Shown: one piece after another, positions 38,483 through 47,589 of the stretch
Numbering within the stretch: position 1 is the first letter of the stretch
How the letters are laid out: the number at the start of each line of letters is the position of its first letter
Assembly: GCF_001424705.1 (NCBI RefSeq)
Contig: NZ_LMRA01000034.1
Span: 245,988-309,987 of the forward strand
Direction: 5' to 3'
Source of the DNA: Methylobacterium sp. Leaf465
GTDB taxonomy: Bacteria; Pseudomonadota; Alphaproteobacteria; Rhizobiales; Beijerinckiaceae
Length of the DNA stretch: 64,000 bases
Program-made: the position numbers and the translations under genes
Notes under the pieces: model-generated
The model's input: only the letters and a program-made list of their open reading frames with translations
What the model was told of the DNA's origin: nothing
Database searches by the model: none

Positions 38483-38806
38483 CGATCGACCTTGAGGTTC
38501 GGGAGCGGGCTAGGGCGTCATACGGCATGCGGACGCCGCCGATGCGTCGGAACTGCGCGAAATCCCCGGCCATCGACACGGAAAGAGGGCCATCCCCGGG
38601 GTCGCATGGTCCATCCCTGCGCAGTCCCTGTCTGCACGGCTCATGCCTGACCGCCCCGGAACCGGGGATATCGAGCCGGGGTCGAGCCGTTTCTTCTGAC
38701 ATCGTCGCCCGACGACGCAAGGACCGTTCCGGCGTGGGGCGGCGGTCCGCGAACGTGCCGGGAGAGGATGCAACGCGGCGCGTCCTGGGCTAACGCTGGA
38801 CCCGGC
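38483..38806. other. 324-bp divergent intergenic region
   Basis: Between the PEPC homologue and a small membrane protein gene. No gene or RNA recognised. An ATG at 38768 after GGGAGAGG would extend the downstream protein by 13 residues and is the alternative start. Confidence 0.45.
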
Positions 38807-39118
38807 ATGGAAACACTCCTGATCCTGGGGGCCCTGGGCGTCCTCCTGTTCTCCGGCTTCCTCGTGGCCCTTCAGCTCAGAAGGGGGCGTCGGCCCGAAC
38901 TGCGCATGGCGCGCGAGGAAGACCTCGTGGACGAGGCCGATGGCGAGGATCTGCTGATCCGCAGCCTCGAGCCGCTGCGCCCCAGTCCCATCGATCGCAG
39001 CGCGACCGTTCTGGACATCGAGCCGGAGCGGCCGCTCGGGGTTTCGGACGAGGACCCGGCCCGTAAGTTGCCGTCGCCGCCCCGTCCAGACCCGCATCGA
39101 GAACGAGAGCTTCGCTGA
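38807..39118 (+). CDS. 103-residue single-pass membrane protein, unknown
   Basis: One N-terminal helix (LLILGALGVLLFSGFLVALQL) followed by an acidic and Pro/Arg-rich cytoplasmic or periplasmic tail (REEDLVDEADGEDLLIRSLE). No known domain. The stop overlaps the start of the next gene (TGATG), so the two are coupled. The ATG at 38807 begins the membrane helix, but its ribosome binding site is weak; see the neighbouring gap for the alternative. Confidence 0.65.
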   Translation: METLLILGALGVLLFSGFLVALQLRRGRRPELRMAREEDLVDEADGEDLLIRSLEPLRPSPIDRSATVLDIEPERPLGVSDEDPARKLPSPPRPDPHRERELR

Positions 39119-39936
39119 TGGTGTGCTCCCGCACGCGCCGGTGGCCGACCCTCCAGCCCGCGGCCTTCCTGTCGCTGGCCTCCCTGTCCCTGGTTGCCCT
39201 GATCGTGGCGGGAGCGGCCCAGGCTCAGGTGTCCGAGCCGGCTCCCGAAACCGAGCGGCCGGCCGCGGCGCCGACCCCGCGCCGGCTTGCCCCGAAGCCC
39301 AAACCCAAGCCCTCGCCCAAACCTGCGGTGAAACCGGCGGCCGAGGCCCCCGCGACCACCCCCACCGACCCGGCGCCCGCGCCCGTCGCCGCTCCCGCGC
39401 CGATGCCAGCGGCCAACCTGCCCGGCCTGACCGTGCAGTGCGAGGCCCGGGCGGCGGTCTACGAGGGACAGAAGGACTTTGTGGTCTGGGTGACCCGCAC
39501 GGGGGCCGTCGTCGTCGAGAATCCGCTGCGCCCGCTCACGCCGGAGACGACCCGGGTCCTGGAGGTCGTTATCGCCGGCAAGGCCGCCACGGCATACGGC
39601 CCCGACCTGTTCGCCCTGCGGCGCGGCGGCAGCCCGGCGGCCCTCGGGGCGCTGCTCGGCGCCCCGGTCCGCTGGGATGCCGTGCCGGCGCCCCTGCCCG
39701 ACACGCTCAACATCGTCTCCGACACAGGAAAGAGTCTGGCGCAGCTCGGGTTTCGGGAATGCGGGGAGGCTCCAGCCGTGACGCGTGCGCCGGTGGCCGC
39801 CGGGAACGAGGCGGCCAAGCCGAGCAAGACCCCGGTCAAGAAGGTCCGGCCGAAGGTGGCCAAGGAGTCGGGGAGCGGATCGTCCGGCGCCAAGGCCCCC
39901 CCCGGCCTCAGCCTGCCGCAGGGTGCCATCGAGTGA
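39118..39936 (+). CDS. Exported proline/lysine-rich protein, unknown
   Basis: A 272-residue protein with a signal peptide (LSLASLSLVALIVAGAAQAQV), a Pro/Lys-rich stretch (PKPKPKPSPKP, about 60-75), a folded-looking central domain (LPGLTVQCEARAAVYEGQKD to AQLGFRECGE) and a basic Lys-rich tail. The two cysteines in the central domain may pair. It is coupled to the upstream membrane protein. No family is recognised, and a periplasmic, perhaps wall-associated, location is likely. Confidence 0.7.
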   Translation: MVCSRTRRWPTLQPAAFLSLASLSLVALIVAGAAQAQVSEPAPETERPAAAPTPRRLAPKPKPKPSPKPAVKPAAEAPATTPTDPAPAPVAAPAPMPAANLPGLTVQCEARAAVYEGQKDFVVWVTRTGAVVVENPLRPLTPETTRVLEVVIAGKAATAYGPDLFALRRGGSPAALGALLGAPVRWDAVPAPLPDTLNIVSDTGKSLAQLGFRECGEAPAVTRAPVAAGNEAAKPSKTPVKKVRPKVAKESGSGSSGAKAPPGLSLPQGAIE

Positions 39937-39958
39937 CGCCATCTGCAGGAGTTCGCCC

Positions 39959-40408
39959 ATGAGTGCCGGATCCCAGGGACCGACCGCCGCCGAGGTGATC
40001 GCCCGCCTCGGCCTCGCGCCGCACCCGGAGGGCGGGCATTACCGCGAGACCTTCCGGGATCCCCGCACCGTCGAGGGGCGCTCGGTGGGCAGCGCGATCT
40101 ACTACCTCCTCGATCTCGGTGAGGTCTCAGAATGGCACCGGGTGGATGCGGCCGAGATCTGGCACTGGCACGCGGGCGCCCCCCTCGTCCTGACGGTGAG
40201 CCCCAACGGTCACGATGCCAGCGCGGCCTATCTCGGCCCCGACCTCGCGCGGGTTCAGCAGCCGCAGATCGTCGTCCCGGCCGGCCACTGGCAGACCGCC
40301 ACCAGCCTCGGGGCCTGGACGCTGGTGGGCTGCACGGTCTCACCGGCCTTCGAATTCGCGGGCTTCGAGATGGCGCCGCCGGACTGGCGCCCGATGCCCA
40401 GGTCGTGA
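39959..40408 (+). CDS. DUF985 cupin family protein
   Basis: A 149-residue beta-barrel protein. The signatures HPEGGHYRETFRDP, AIYYLLDLGEVSEWHRVDAAEIWHWH and VPAGHWQTA are those of the cupin_5/DUF985 family. The His-rich WHRVDAAEIWHWHAG would be the metal- or ligand-binding face. Substrates of this family are not established. AGGAG lies 8 bases before the ATG. It converges with the exporter gene with 3 bp between them. Confidence 0.9.
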   Translation: MSAGSQGPTAAEVIARLGLAPHPEGGHYRETFRDPRTVEGRSVGSAIYYLLDLGEVSEWHRVDAAEIWHWHAGAPLVLTVSPNGHDASAAYLGPDLARVQQPQIVVPAGHWQTATSLGAWTLVGCTVSPAFEFAGFEMAPPDWRPMPRS

Positions 40409-40411
40409 GGT

Positions 40412-41302
40412 TCAGGTCCTGTTGCGGAGGCGCTCGCGCGTCCCGGCCCGGGAGGCCCGCACCGCCACCCCGGCGCCGAGGACGATGAGGAGGCAGGCGA
40501 ACGCTAGGGCCGGGCTCGGCTCGGCATAGCCGGCGAGCACCAGGGTCAGGGTCGACAGGATCGGGGCGGCGTAGGCCGCGACCCCGAGAAGGCGCAGGTC
40601 GCCCCGCTTCACCCCAATGTCCCAGAGATAGAACGCGGCGCCTACCGGCCCCAGGCCGAGGGCGACGACCGCCCCCCACTGCACCGTGCCCGCCGGCCAC
40701 AGCGTCGTCTCGAAGGCGCGATGGCAGGCGAAGCTAAGAGCCGCTGTGGCGAGGCAGAAGCCCGCCACCGCATCGGTCGGCACCGCCCCGACCCGGGACG
40801 AGAGCACGGAATAGCCCGACCAGACGAAGGCGGCCGCCAGGGCCGCGAGATAGCCGGGCAGGGCTCCGGCGGCGAAGTCGATCCCGCCGCGGCCGGCGAA
40901 CAGCACCATGACGCCGGCGAGTCCGAGGGCGGCCCCGCCGAGATGGCCGGCGTGCAGGCCCGCCGCCCCGGGAAGCCGGGCCGACAGCAGCACGATCAGG
41001 AGGGGCCAAAGATAATTGAGCAGGCCCGCCTCCGCCGGTGGGGCGAGGCGCAGGGCGGCGAAGTACAGGGCGTGGTATCCGAACAGGCCGCCGACGCCGA
41101 GGAGCCAGACCGGCCAGGGCTGGCGCAGGGTTCGGAGCCCCTCGCGCCTCAGGGTCCAGCTCGCGCAGCCCACCAGGCCGCCCACCGCGAAGGTCATGGC
41201 GGCGAGCTGGAACGGCGGTATCGCGCCGGACAATGCGGTCAGCAGCGCGAGTTGCGACCACAGCAGGATCGCGCCGAAACCGAGGAGGGTCGGGGTGGGC
41301 AT
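40412..41302 (-). CDS. EamA/DMT family exporter, YddG-like
   Basis: A 296-residue membrane protein with ten hydrophobic helices and two EamA halves. The opening PTPTLLGFGAILLWSQLALLTAL and the pattern LAPPAEAGLLNYLWPLLIVLLSA resemble the YddG branch, which exports aromatic amino acids and related compounds. The substrate is an inference. The start MPTPTLLG is preferred because it opens helix one; ATG codons at 41341 and 41476 are in frame, and none has a strong ribosome binding site. Confidence 0.85.
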   Translation of the reverse strand: MPTPTLLGFGAILLWSQLALLTALSGAIPPFQLAAMTFAVGGLVGCASWTLRREGLRTLRQPWPVWLLGVGGLFGYHALYFAALRLAPPAEAGLLNYLWPLLIVLLSARLPGAAGLHAGHLGGAALGLAGVMVLFAGRGGIDFAAGALPGYLAALAAAFVWSGYSVLSSRVGAVPTDAVAGFCLATAALSFACHRAFETTLWPAGTVQWGAVVALGLGPVGAAFYLWDIGVKRGDLRLLGVAAYAAPILSTLTLVLAGYAEPSPALAFACLLIVLGAGVAVRASRAGTRERLRNRT

Positions 41303-41555
41303 GGCAGGACCGAAGCGGATGGCAGGGGGCTCCTGTCCCATGGAGACCCGCCGGATGGCAACCGGGGACGATCCCGGATCCGACACGAGGCGCACCGACG
41401 CGCGGACCAGGGGCGATCCGGACCGTACCGCGGCGCGACGCACCCGATGGCGAGGCACTAGCGCGCATGATCTCACAACTGGGGGATGTTTTCCCTTGCG
41501 GACGGTTGTTTCCGGGCGTTTCTACCCTCGTCGCCCCAGACCCGGAGTCTTCAGG

Positions 41556-42116
41556 ATGCGTCGGTCCCGTTCGTCCACTGCTACGCTGTTCGCCTCAACC
41601 CTGCTCGTCCTCGGTGCCAGTCCCGGCCGGGCGGATCCGACCCCGCCCGCGCCCGATCCGACCCTGAAGAGCGAGGGGCCGACCCAACCGGCCAAGGTCG
41701 GTGACGGAAGTTACGTCGACAAGGACGGCACGCCGACCTACCACGTGACCCACGGCGGCAAGATGGTCGATTGGCCGGCCATGTCCAGTTACGTGCGCTA
41801 CAATGCCAACTGCATCGTCTGCCACGGCCCCGACGGGGCCGGTTTGACCTATGCGCCATCGCTGGTCGAGGCCCTGAAGCGCGACGATTACGCGACCTTC
41901 GTAGGGATCGTCGCGGGCGGCAAGAAGGACGTCAATTCCGCGCAGCAGCTGGTGATGCCGGCCTTCGGCGACAACCGGAACGTGATATGCTACATCGACG
42001 ACATCTACGTCTACCTGCGGGCGCGGGCAGACGGCGTCATCGGTCGCGGCCGGCCGGCCGAGCACGAACCGAAATCCGAGTCGTTCAAGAAGCGCGAGGA
42101 CGCCTGCAAGGGCTGA
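41556..42116 (+). CDS. Periplasmic c-type cytochrome, methanol-metabolism-related (four-Cys type)
   Basis: A 186-residue protein with a signal peptide ending near PGRADP. One haem site is CIVCH (Cys86, Cys89, His90) and Met134 (VMPAFGDN) is the probable sixth ligand. Two further cysteines, 145 and 184, flank the C-terminal part and could form a disulfide. This arrangement matches the family described as c-type cytochromes related to methanol metabolism, often found with PQQ-dependent alcohol dehydrogenases. No such dehydrogenase is in the window. It probably passes electrons in the periplasm. GGAG stands 8 bases before the ATG. Confidence 0.85.
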   Translation: MRRSRSSTATLFASTLLVLGASPGRADPTPPAPDPTLKSEGPTQPAKVGDGSYVDKDGTPTYHVTHGGKMVDWPAMSSYVRYNANCIVCHGPDGAGLTYAPSLVEALKRDDYATFVGIVAGGKKDVNSAQQLVMPAFGDNRNVICYIDDIYVYLRARADGVIGRGRPAEHEPKSESFKKREDACKG

Positions 42117-42212
42117 AGCGCATCCTCGGATGGAGCGGTATGGTATCCCCCGAGAGGGACCCAATCCCGCCGCAGCGGGGGCGACGCGCGCCGCCCTCGC
42201 TGGTTCTAGAGA

Positions 42213-42941
42213 TCAGGCGATGTACTGGGCGCCGTTGATCGTCAGGGTCGAGCCGGTGATGAAGCCGGAATCGTCGGCGGCGAGATACTCAACCGCGCGG
42301 GCGATCTCCTCGGCTTCACCGAGGCGACCCACCGGGATCGTCGAGATGATCTTGTTGCGCACCTCCTCCGGCACCGCCATGACCATGTCGGTGGCGATGT
42401 AGCCCGGCGCGATCACGTTGACGGTGATGCCCTTCGAGGCGCTCTCCTGGGCCAGGGCCTTGGCGAAGCCGATCACGCCGGCCTTGGCGGCCGAGTAGTT
42501 GGTCTGGCCGACCTGGCCCTTCTGGCCGTTGATCGACGAGATCAGGATGATGCGGCCGAAGCCCCGGTTGCGCATGCCCTCGATCACCGGCCGGGTGACC
42601 GTGAAGGCGGAGTCGAGGTTGGTCTTGATGACCGCCTGCCACTTCTCGAAGGTCATCTTGTGGAACAGGCCGTCACGGGTGATGCCGGCATTGTTGACCA
42701 GGATGTCGACCGGGCCGACCTCGGCCTCGACCGCCTTGATGCCGGCCTCGCAGGCCGCGTAGTCGCCGACGTCGAACTTGAAGACCGGGATGCCGGTCTC
42801 GTCCTTGAAGGCATTGGCCGCCTCGTCGTTGCCACCGTAATTGGCCGCGACCTTGTAGCCCTTGGCCTTCAGGCCCTTCGCGATGGCGGCGCCGATGCCG
42901 CGGGTGCCGCCGGTGACGAGGGCGACGCGTTCCTGAGCCAT
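42213..42941 (-). CDS. phaB: Acetoacetyl-CoA reductase
   Basis: A 242-residue short-chain dehydrogenase. The cofactor loop is TGGTRGIGAAIA, NNAG is at 83-86, and the catalytic set is Ser136, Tyr149 and Lys153 (QTNYSAAKAG). It reduces acetoacetyl-CoA with NADPH to (R)-3-hydroxybutyryl-CoA for polyhydroxybutyrate; in methylotrophs the same step feeds the ethylmalonyl-CoA pathway. The MAQERVALVTGG start has a strong GGAGGAA upstream. It is downstream of phaA, same strand, 134 bp apart. Confidence 0.96.
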   Translation of the reverse strand: MAQERVALVTGGTRGIGAAIAKGLKAKGYKVAANYGGNDEAANAFKDETGIPVFKFDVGDYAACEAGIKAVEAEVGPVDILVNNAGITRDGLFHKMTFEKWQAVIKTNLDSAFTVTRPVIEGMRNRGFGRIILISSINGQKGQVGQTNYSAAKAGVIGFAKALAQESASKGITVNVIAPGYIATDMVMAVPEEVRNKIISTIPVGRLGEAEEIARAVEYLAADDSGFITGSTLTINGAQYIA

Positions 42942-43075
42942 GGTTTCCTCCGAGATCTGGTTTCTTGTGATTGTCTTTGACCGGTCGCGCTTTAGCGGAG
43001 GGTCCACGTCGGGCGCGACCGATTTAAATTTGCGGCGCCGTCAAGAATTCATGCGGCGCCCCTCAAGGCTCGGGC

Positions 43076-44257
43076 TCAGACGCGCTCGACGCAGAGGGCG
43101 ACGCCCATGCCGCCGCCGATGCACAGGGTGGCGAGGCCGCGCTTGGCGTCACGGCGCTTCAGCTCGTGCAGGAGGGTGACGAGGACGCGGGCGCCCGAGG
43201 CCCCGATCGGGTGGCCGATGGCGATGGCGCCGCCATTGACGTTCACCTTGTCGGTGTCCCAGCCCATGTCCTTGTTCACGGCGAGCGCCTGGGCGGCGAA
43301 GGCCTCGTTGGCCTCGATCAGGTCGAGGTCGGAAGCCTTCCAGCCTGCCTTGTCCAGGGCCTTGCGCGAGGCCGGGATCGGGCCGGTGCCCATCACCTTG
43401 GGGTCGACGCCGGCCGTGGCCCAGGAGACGATCCGGGCCAGGGGCTTGATGCCCCGGCGCTCGGCCTCGGAAGCCGACATCAGCACGATGGCGGCCGCGC
43501 CGTCGTTGAGGCCGGAGGCGTTGGCGGCGGTGACGGTGCCGTCCTTGGCGAAGGCGGGCTTGAGCTTGGCCATGGCCTCGACGGTGGCACCGTCGCGGAT
43601 GTACTCGTCGGTATCGACCACGACGTCGCCCTTGCGGCCCGGCACGGTGACGGCGGCGATCTCCTCCTTGAAGCGGCCCTCCTTGCGGGCGGCCTCGGCC
43701 TTGTTCTGCGAGGCGGTGGCGAACTGGTCCTGCTGCTCGCGGGTCAGCTGGAAGGCCTGCGCCACGTTCTCGGCCGTCTGGCCCATGTGGTAGCCGTTGA
43801 AGGCGTCCCAGAGGCCGTCCTTGATCATGGTGTCGACGAGCTTGACGTCGCCCATCTTCTGGCCGCCGCGCAGGTACTGCGCGTGGGGGGAGAGCGACAT
43901 CGATTCCTGGCCGCCGGCCACGATCACGGTGGCGTCGCCGTTGGCAATCTGCTGCATGCCGATGGCGACCGTGCGCAGGCCCGAGCCGCAGACCTGATTG
44001 ACGCCCCAGGCGGTGGCCTTCTCGGGGATGCCAGCCTTGATGGCGGCTTGGCGGGCGGGGTTCTGGCCGGCGCCGGCGGTGAGGACCTGGCCGAAGATCA
44101 CCTCGTCCACGTCGTCGGCCGGGACGCCGGCGCGCTCGAGGGCGGCCTTGATCGCCACGGCGCCGAGATCGTGCGCGGGGACGGTGTTGAATACGCCGCC
44201 GAACGAACCCACCGCGGTGCGCGCCGCACCGACGATGACGATATCTTCTGCTGCCAT
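43076..44257 (-). CDS. phaA: Acetyl-CoA acetyltransferase (beta-ketothiolase)
   Basis: A 393-residue biosynthetic thiolase that condenses two acetyl-CoA to acetoacetyl-CoA. The nucleophile Cys90 ([11 protein letters not shown]), His349 ([11 protein letters not shown]) and Cys379 (LCIGGGMG) are all present, and length is normal. The ATG at 44257 has GAGGAG 8-10 bases upstream. It precedes phaB, and the pair is divergent from phaR across 317 bp. Confidence 0.97.
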   Translation of the reverse strand: MAAEDIVIVGAARTAVGSFGGVFNTVPAHDLGAVAIKAALERAGVPADDVDEVIFGQVLTAGAGQNPARQAAIKAGIPEKATAWGVNQVCGSGLRTVAIGMQQIANGDATVIVAGGQESMSLSPHAQYLRGGQKMGDVKLVDTMIKDGLWDAFNGYHMGQTAENVAQAFQLTREQQDQFATASQNKAEAARKEGRFKEEIAAVTVPGRKGDVVVDTDEYIRDGATVEAMAKLKPAFAKDGTVTAANASGLNDGAAAIVLMSASEAERRGIKPLARIVSWATAGVDPKVMGTGPIPASRKALDKAGWKASDLDLIEANEAFAAQALAVNKDMGWDTDKVNVNGGAIAIGHPIGASGARVLVTLLHELKRRDAKRGLATLCIGGGMGVALCVERV

Positions 44258-44574
44258 GGTGACGTTCTCCTCATTCCGGCGGGCGCTCCCTTGACGCTCT
44301 GAATGCAATCGAGCGTGGGCGCCTTTGTGCCGTTCCCTCGGATGAAAGCCGTCGACCCTGCGAAGTCAAGGCATCCGAAGGTTGTTTGCGGCCCCGCCCG
44401 TGACAGGACGCTCTCCCTTGCGTGGTATTCCGCGGGATGGGCGATAAATTGCTGTTTTCGTCGGCACGGGAACGTCTTAAGGTGCACTTGTGCGGCGCGG
44501 GATCGAGCAGCGGTCCTTGGCGCCGCGGTAAGAAGATCGCGCGGCTACGAACGCGCCGGGAGAGGCCCCCAGAA
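44258..44574. promoter_or_regulatory. 317-bp divergent regulatory region between phaA and phaR
   Basis: No gene. It must contain the phaAB and phaR promoters. GTGCACTTGTGCGGCGCG just before phaR (about 44481-44498) has repeated TGC/GTGC elements that could be a PhaR site for autoregulation, but no clear dyad is seen. Confidence 0.4.
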
Positions 44575-45198
44575 ATGGCGGATAACGGTAAGTCCACCCA
44601 CACCGTCATCAAGAAATACGCCAACCGGCGCCTCTATCACACCGGGACGTCGACCTACGTCACCCTCGAGGACTTGGCGACGATGGTGCAGAACGGCGAG
44701 GACTTCCTCGTCTACGACGCGCGCTCGGGCGACGACATCACCCGGTCGGTGCTGACGCAGATCATCTTCGAGCAGGAGAACAAGGCCGGCGAGGACAACC
44801 TGCTGCCGGTGGCTTTCCTGCGCCAGCTGATCCGCTTCTACGGTGACAGCATGCGCACCATGGTTCCGAGCTTCCTGGAATTCTCGATGGCGAACTTCGC
44901 CCGGGACCAGGAGGGCCTGCGCGAGAAGATGACGCAGAGCTTCGCGCCCACCGCGTTCCAGAGTGCGATGGAGGAGCAGGTCCGGGCGAACATGAGCTTC
45001 TTCGGCGACGCAATGAAGATGTTCACCACCTTCGGCACCGGCCCGCTCTCCGGCATGGGGGCGCATCCCTCCTCGGCGGGCAAGTCCGCCGGCGTTCCCG
45101 CCCCGGTCCAGCACGGCCCGGCCGGAAGCGACCTCGACGACCTCAAGCGCCAGATGGCCGAGATGCAGTCCCGCCTTGAGGACCTGGCCAAGAAGTAG
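44575..45198 (+). CDS. phaR: Polyhydroxyalkanoate synthesis repressor PhaR
   Basis: A 207-residue regulator. The N-terminal PHB/PHA accumulation-regulator DNA-binding domain (TVIKKYANRRLYHTGTSTYVTLEDLATMV) is unmistakable, followed by the PHB_acc repeats (DITRSVLTQIIFEQE and the helical region with FLEFSMANFARDQEG) and a C-terminal coiled coil (LDDLKRQMAEMQSRLEDLAKK). PhaR binds both DNA and PHB, repressing phasin genes until granules form; in Methylobacterium and Rhodobacter it also affects acetyl-CoA flux. A GGGAGAGG lies about 9 bases before the ATG. Confidence 0.96.
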   Translation: MADNGKSTHTVIKKYANRRLYHTGTSTYVTLEDLATMVQNGEDFLVYDARSGDDITRSVLTQIIFEQENKAGEDNLLPVAFLRQLIRFYGDSMRTMVPSFLEFSMANFARDQEGLREKMTQSFAPTAFQSAMEEQVRANMSFFGDAMKMFTTFGTGPLSGMGAHPSSAGKSAGVPAPVQHGPAGSDLDDLKRQMAEMQSRLEDLAKK

Positions 45199-45355
45199 GC
45201 CCGCGGCGTCGGTGGAAATCTCCCGTGTGCGGGAATCGCCCGAGACCCTCAACGGGTAACCTTGCTGCGCGAGAGGCGCCGGATCAAAGGTTGACGAACC
45301 GTTAACGCGGGCCAATTCTGTTCCCACGGGCCATCCGGGCGCGGGGAGCGGGGGC

Positions 45356-45604
45356 ATGGAGCGTGCCGAGACGGAGCGGGACGACCCGGGAGGCGCACTG
45401 CCTGAAGCGGTTCCCCTCGCGCGCCATGACCTCGTGGTCATTTCCGGCGGCGGGGCGTCCGGGTTTCGGCCGGTTCCGGCCCGTCCCCTGTCCGGCTTCC
45501 TGGCCCAGCTCATCGTCAGCACCGAGCCAACCCTGCGGCCGTCCCGCATCGAGCGCACGCGCTCGGCCGCGGCGCGCTACGCCGAGGCTGCGCGCCGCGC
45601 CTGA
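45356..45604 (+). CDS. Small hypothetical protein (82 residues)
   Basis: ATG after GGGGAGCGGGGG, a good ribosome binding site. The C-terminal half (LSGFLAQLIVSTEPTLRP, then SRIERTRSAAARYAEAARR) looks conserved in style, a short amphipathic stretch and a basic helix. No signal peptide or known domain. It lies between phaR and the rpmF terminator. Proteins of this kind recur in Methylobacterium as I recall, without known function. Confidence 0.65.
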   Translation: MERAETERDDPGGALPEAVPLARHDLVVISGGGASGFRPVPARPLSGFLAQLIVSTEPTLRPSRIERTRSAAARYAEAARRA

Positions 45605-45646
45605 CGGACGCTGACATCACCCTCGGATGGTGGCGATCGGCCAACG

Positions 45647-45676
45647 AAAAAAGCCGGGCCCCTGCGGGGCCTCGGC
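45647..45676 (-). terminator. Rho-independent terminator of rpmF
   Basis: Reading the minus strand, GCCGAGGCCCC pairs with GGGGCCCGGC around a GCA loop (one bulged base), directly followed by six T. It lies 58 bp past the rpmF stop and is the clearest intrinsic terminator in the window. Confidence 0.85.
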
Positions 45677-45734
45677 TCGGAATCTCGGGCGTGCGGTGCC
45701 GTCCGGGGCGGCCGTACGGCGCCCCCGCGAGGAC

Positions 45735-45923
45735 TCAGGCCTCGGTCGACTTCACCTTGAGGACCTGGCGGCCCCGGTACATGCCGGTCTTGAGATCGAT
45801 GTGATGGGGACGACGCAGCTCGCCCGAATCCTTGTCGGTGACGTAGGTCGGGGCCTTGAGGGCGTCGGCGGAGCGGCGCATGCCGCGACGCGAGGGGGAG
45901 GTCTTTCGCTTCGGAACGGCCAT
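45735..45923 (-). CDS. rpmF: 50S ribosomal protein L32
   Basis: A 62-residue ribosomal protein, [20 protein letters not shown] at the start and [18 protein letters not shown] at the end. It has no CxxC pairs, so it is the zinc-free type usual in Alphaproteobacteria. AGGA lies 8 bases before the ATG. A terminator follows. A possible promoter on the minus strand is TAGCCA-N17-TATAGA at 46020-46048. Confidence 0.97.
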   Translation of the reverse strand: MAVPKRKTSPSRRGMRRSADALKAPTYVTDKDSGELRRPHHIDLKTGMYRGRQVLKVKSTEA

Positions 45924-46312
45924 CGGAAGAGTCCTGCTACGGCAAAAAAGGCACCGTGGGCGCGACTTCCAGGGGAAGGCCGCCTCGGTACCGTGGTCAA
46001 ACGGAGATTCGCTGGCGGCTCTATAACGCCACCCGCAGGTTCTGGCTAGAGCGTCCCGCGAAGGAGGTTCGAAGAGGCGGGGCCGACAGGTCCGGCGCGG
46101 ATCGGACCTCGGCGCGGCAAGGATCCCCGGCCCTCGCCGTGCCGGCCAGGATCCCGCCCTGGACCCGCGGAGGATTCGCTCCCCGCCGCACGGCATCAAT
46201 CCCGGCGCGGAGACGCGCGAGGACTTTAATCTGCGGTTCAAGTTGGAACTTCTACTCAGGGGACAGGCTCGCCGCCGCATTACGCGGAGGGCGATGCTTT
46301 CGGGAGACATCC
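45924..46312. promoter_or_regulatory. 389-bp divergent intergenic region upstream of rpmF
   Basis: Holds the promoters of rpmF (minus) and the helix-hairpin-helix gene (plus). For rpmF, TATAGA (46020-46025, minus) with TAGCCA 17 bases upstream is the best candidate, with a poor -35. An imperfect inverted repeat GGTTCAAGTTGGAAC lies before the plus-strand gene. No gene seen. Confidence 0.4.
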
Positions 46313-46675
46313 ATGTCCTCATCCCTGCTGCGTACCCTCGCCGTTCTGACCTGCATCGCCGCCGGCCCCGCCCTGGCCCAGGCGCCGAGCCCGGCCGCCC
46401 CCACGCCCTCGACGGCTCCCAAGACCGTGGCGCCGACCGCGCCCGCGGCGCCCAAGGCGCCGACGGTCGAGCCGGCCGCGAAGACGGCCCTGGTCGACAT
46501 CAACAGCGCCACCGCCGCCGAGCTCGACGCCCTGCCGGGCATCGGTGCTGCCCGCGCCGCCGCGATCATCAGGGGGCGCCCCTATCGAGGGAAGGACGAG
46601 CTTCTGTCCAAGAAGATCATCCCGCAGAACGCCTATGACGGCATCAAGGACAAGGTCATCGCCAAGCAGAAATAA
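46313..46675 (+). CDS. Exported helix-hairpin-helix (ComEA-like) protein
   Basis: A 120-residue protein with a signal peptide ([19 protein letters not shown]), a Pro/Ala linker and a C-terminal helix-hairpin-helix domain: [28 protein letters not shown], the ComEA-type double HhH that binds duplex DNA non-specifically. In competent bacteria ComEA takes DNA through the periplasm; here the protein is short, lacks a membrane anchor and stands alone, so a role in DNA uptake is only a possibility. GGGAG stands 6 bases before the ATG. Confidence 0.88.
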   Translation: MSSSLLRTLAVLTCIAAGPALAQAPSPAAPTPSTAPKTVAPTAPAAPKAPTVEPAAKTALVDINSATAAELDALPGIGAARAAAIIRGRPYRGKDELLSKKIIPQNAYDGIKDKVIAKQK

Positions 46676-46703
46676 GGCTGTGCCAGCAGACGTCAGGCCT
46701 GAC

Positions 46704-46732
46704 GCGGCGCGCGGGGTGTCCCTGCGCGCCGC
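46704..46732 (+). terminator. GC-rich hairpin after the helix-hairpin-helix gene
   Basis: GCGGCGCGC and GCGCGCCGC are fully complementary, with an 11-nt loop, 28 bp after the stop. No T-run follows, so intrinsic termination would be weak. Confidence 0.4.
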
Positions 46733-46841
46733 GCGGTCTGCCACCCTTGCGGGGGTCCGGGCCGGGTGATAGGCGCCGGGGATCACACGAGAAACGCCGT
46801 TCGTGGCCCGTCGTCGATCCCAGCGCGAAAACTCCCCGTCC

Positions 46842-47468
46842 ATGCCGCCGCCCCCCGCCATCCGCCTGCATCGCGGCGACCTGCCCGCCGATTACGTCGC
46901 CGGCCCGGCCATCGCCATCGACACCGAGACCCTCGGGCTCAACCCGCATCGCGACCGCCTCTGCGTCGTGCAGATCTCGCGTGGCGACGGCGCTGCCGAC
47001 GTGGTCCAGATCATCCCTGGCGGACCGGCTCCCGAGACGCTGATGCGCGTGCTGGCCGATCCGGCCACCCTAAAGATCTTCCACTTCGCGCGCTTCGACC
47101 TCGCGGTGCTGTTCCAGGGCCTCGGGGTCATGCCGGCGCCGGTCTACTGCACCAAGGTGGCCTCGAAGCTGGCTCGCACCTACACCGACCGGCACGGGCT
47201 GAAGGACGTGGTCCGGGAACTCGTGGGCATCGACCTTTCCAAGCAGCAGCAATCCTCGGATTGGGGCGCCGATACCCTGAGCCAGGCCCAGGTCGATTAC
47301 GCCGCCTCCGATGTGCTCTACCTGCATGCCGCGCGCGCGCGGCTCGACGCGATGCTGGAGCGGGAGGGCCGCACGGATCTCGCGCGGAACTGCTTCGACT
47401 TCCTGCCGACCCGCGCCCGGCTCGACCTCGCCGGCTGGCCGGACACCGACATCTTCGCGCATGCCTAG
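46842..47468 (+). CDS. Ribonuclease D-like 3'-5' exonuclease
   Basis: A 208-residue single-domain DEDDy exonuclease. The catalytic residues are seen in AIDTETLGLN (Asp and Glu), HFARFDLAVLF (Asp) and QVDYAASDVLYL (Tyr and Asp). It lacks the HRDC domains of E. coli RNase D, as do other short alphaproteobacterial relatives. It is likely involved in RNA 3'-end trimming. A GTG at 46803 would add 13 residues; neither start has a strong ribosome binding site. Confidence 0.9.
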   Translation: MPPPPAIRLHRGDLPADYVAGPAIAIDTETLGLNPHRDRLCVVQISRGDGAADVVQIIPGGPAPETLMRVLADPATLKIFHFARFDLAVLFQGLGVMPAPVYCTKVASKLARTYTDRHGLKDVVRELVGIDLSKQQQSSDWGADTLSQAQVDYAASDVLYLHAARARLDAMLEREGRTDLARNCFDFLPTRARLDLAGWPDTDIFAHA

Positions 47469-47589
47469 GGGCGGCCTCCCTCGCAGGGCCCCCGTCACGC
47501 CAGCCTTCCTGTCCCCAGCCTCCGTGCGCCGTCGCACATCCCCGCGCCCGCGCCTGCGCCATTCCGCCCTCGGGTGAACCGGAGGCTTG

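Noticed and set aside
42990..43076. Intrinsic terminator after phaA using the two GCGGCGCC copies
   Set aside because: The copies are direct repeats of a short palindrome separated by a long loop and are followed only by AAATTT, so termination is not convincing.
46235..46262. EcfG promoter using GGAAC upstream of the helix-hairpin-helix gene
   Set aside because: No CGTT occurs at 16-18 bases from GGAAC.
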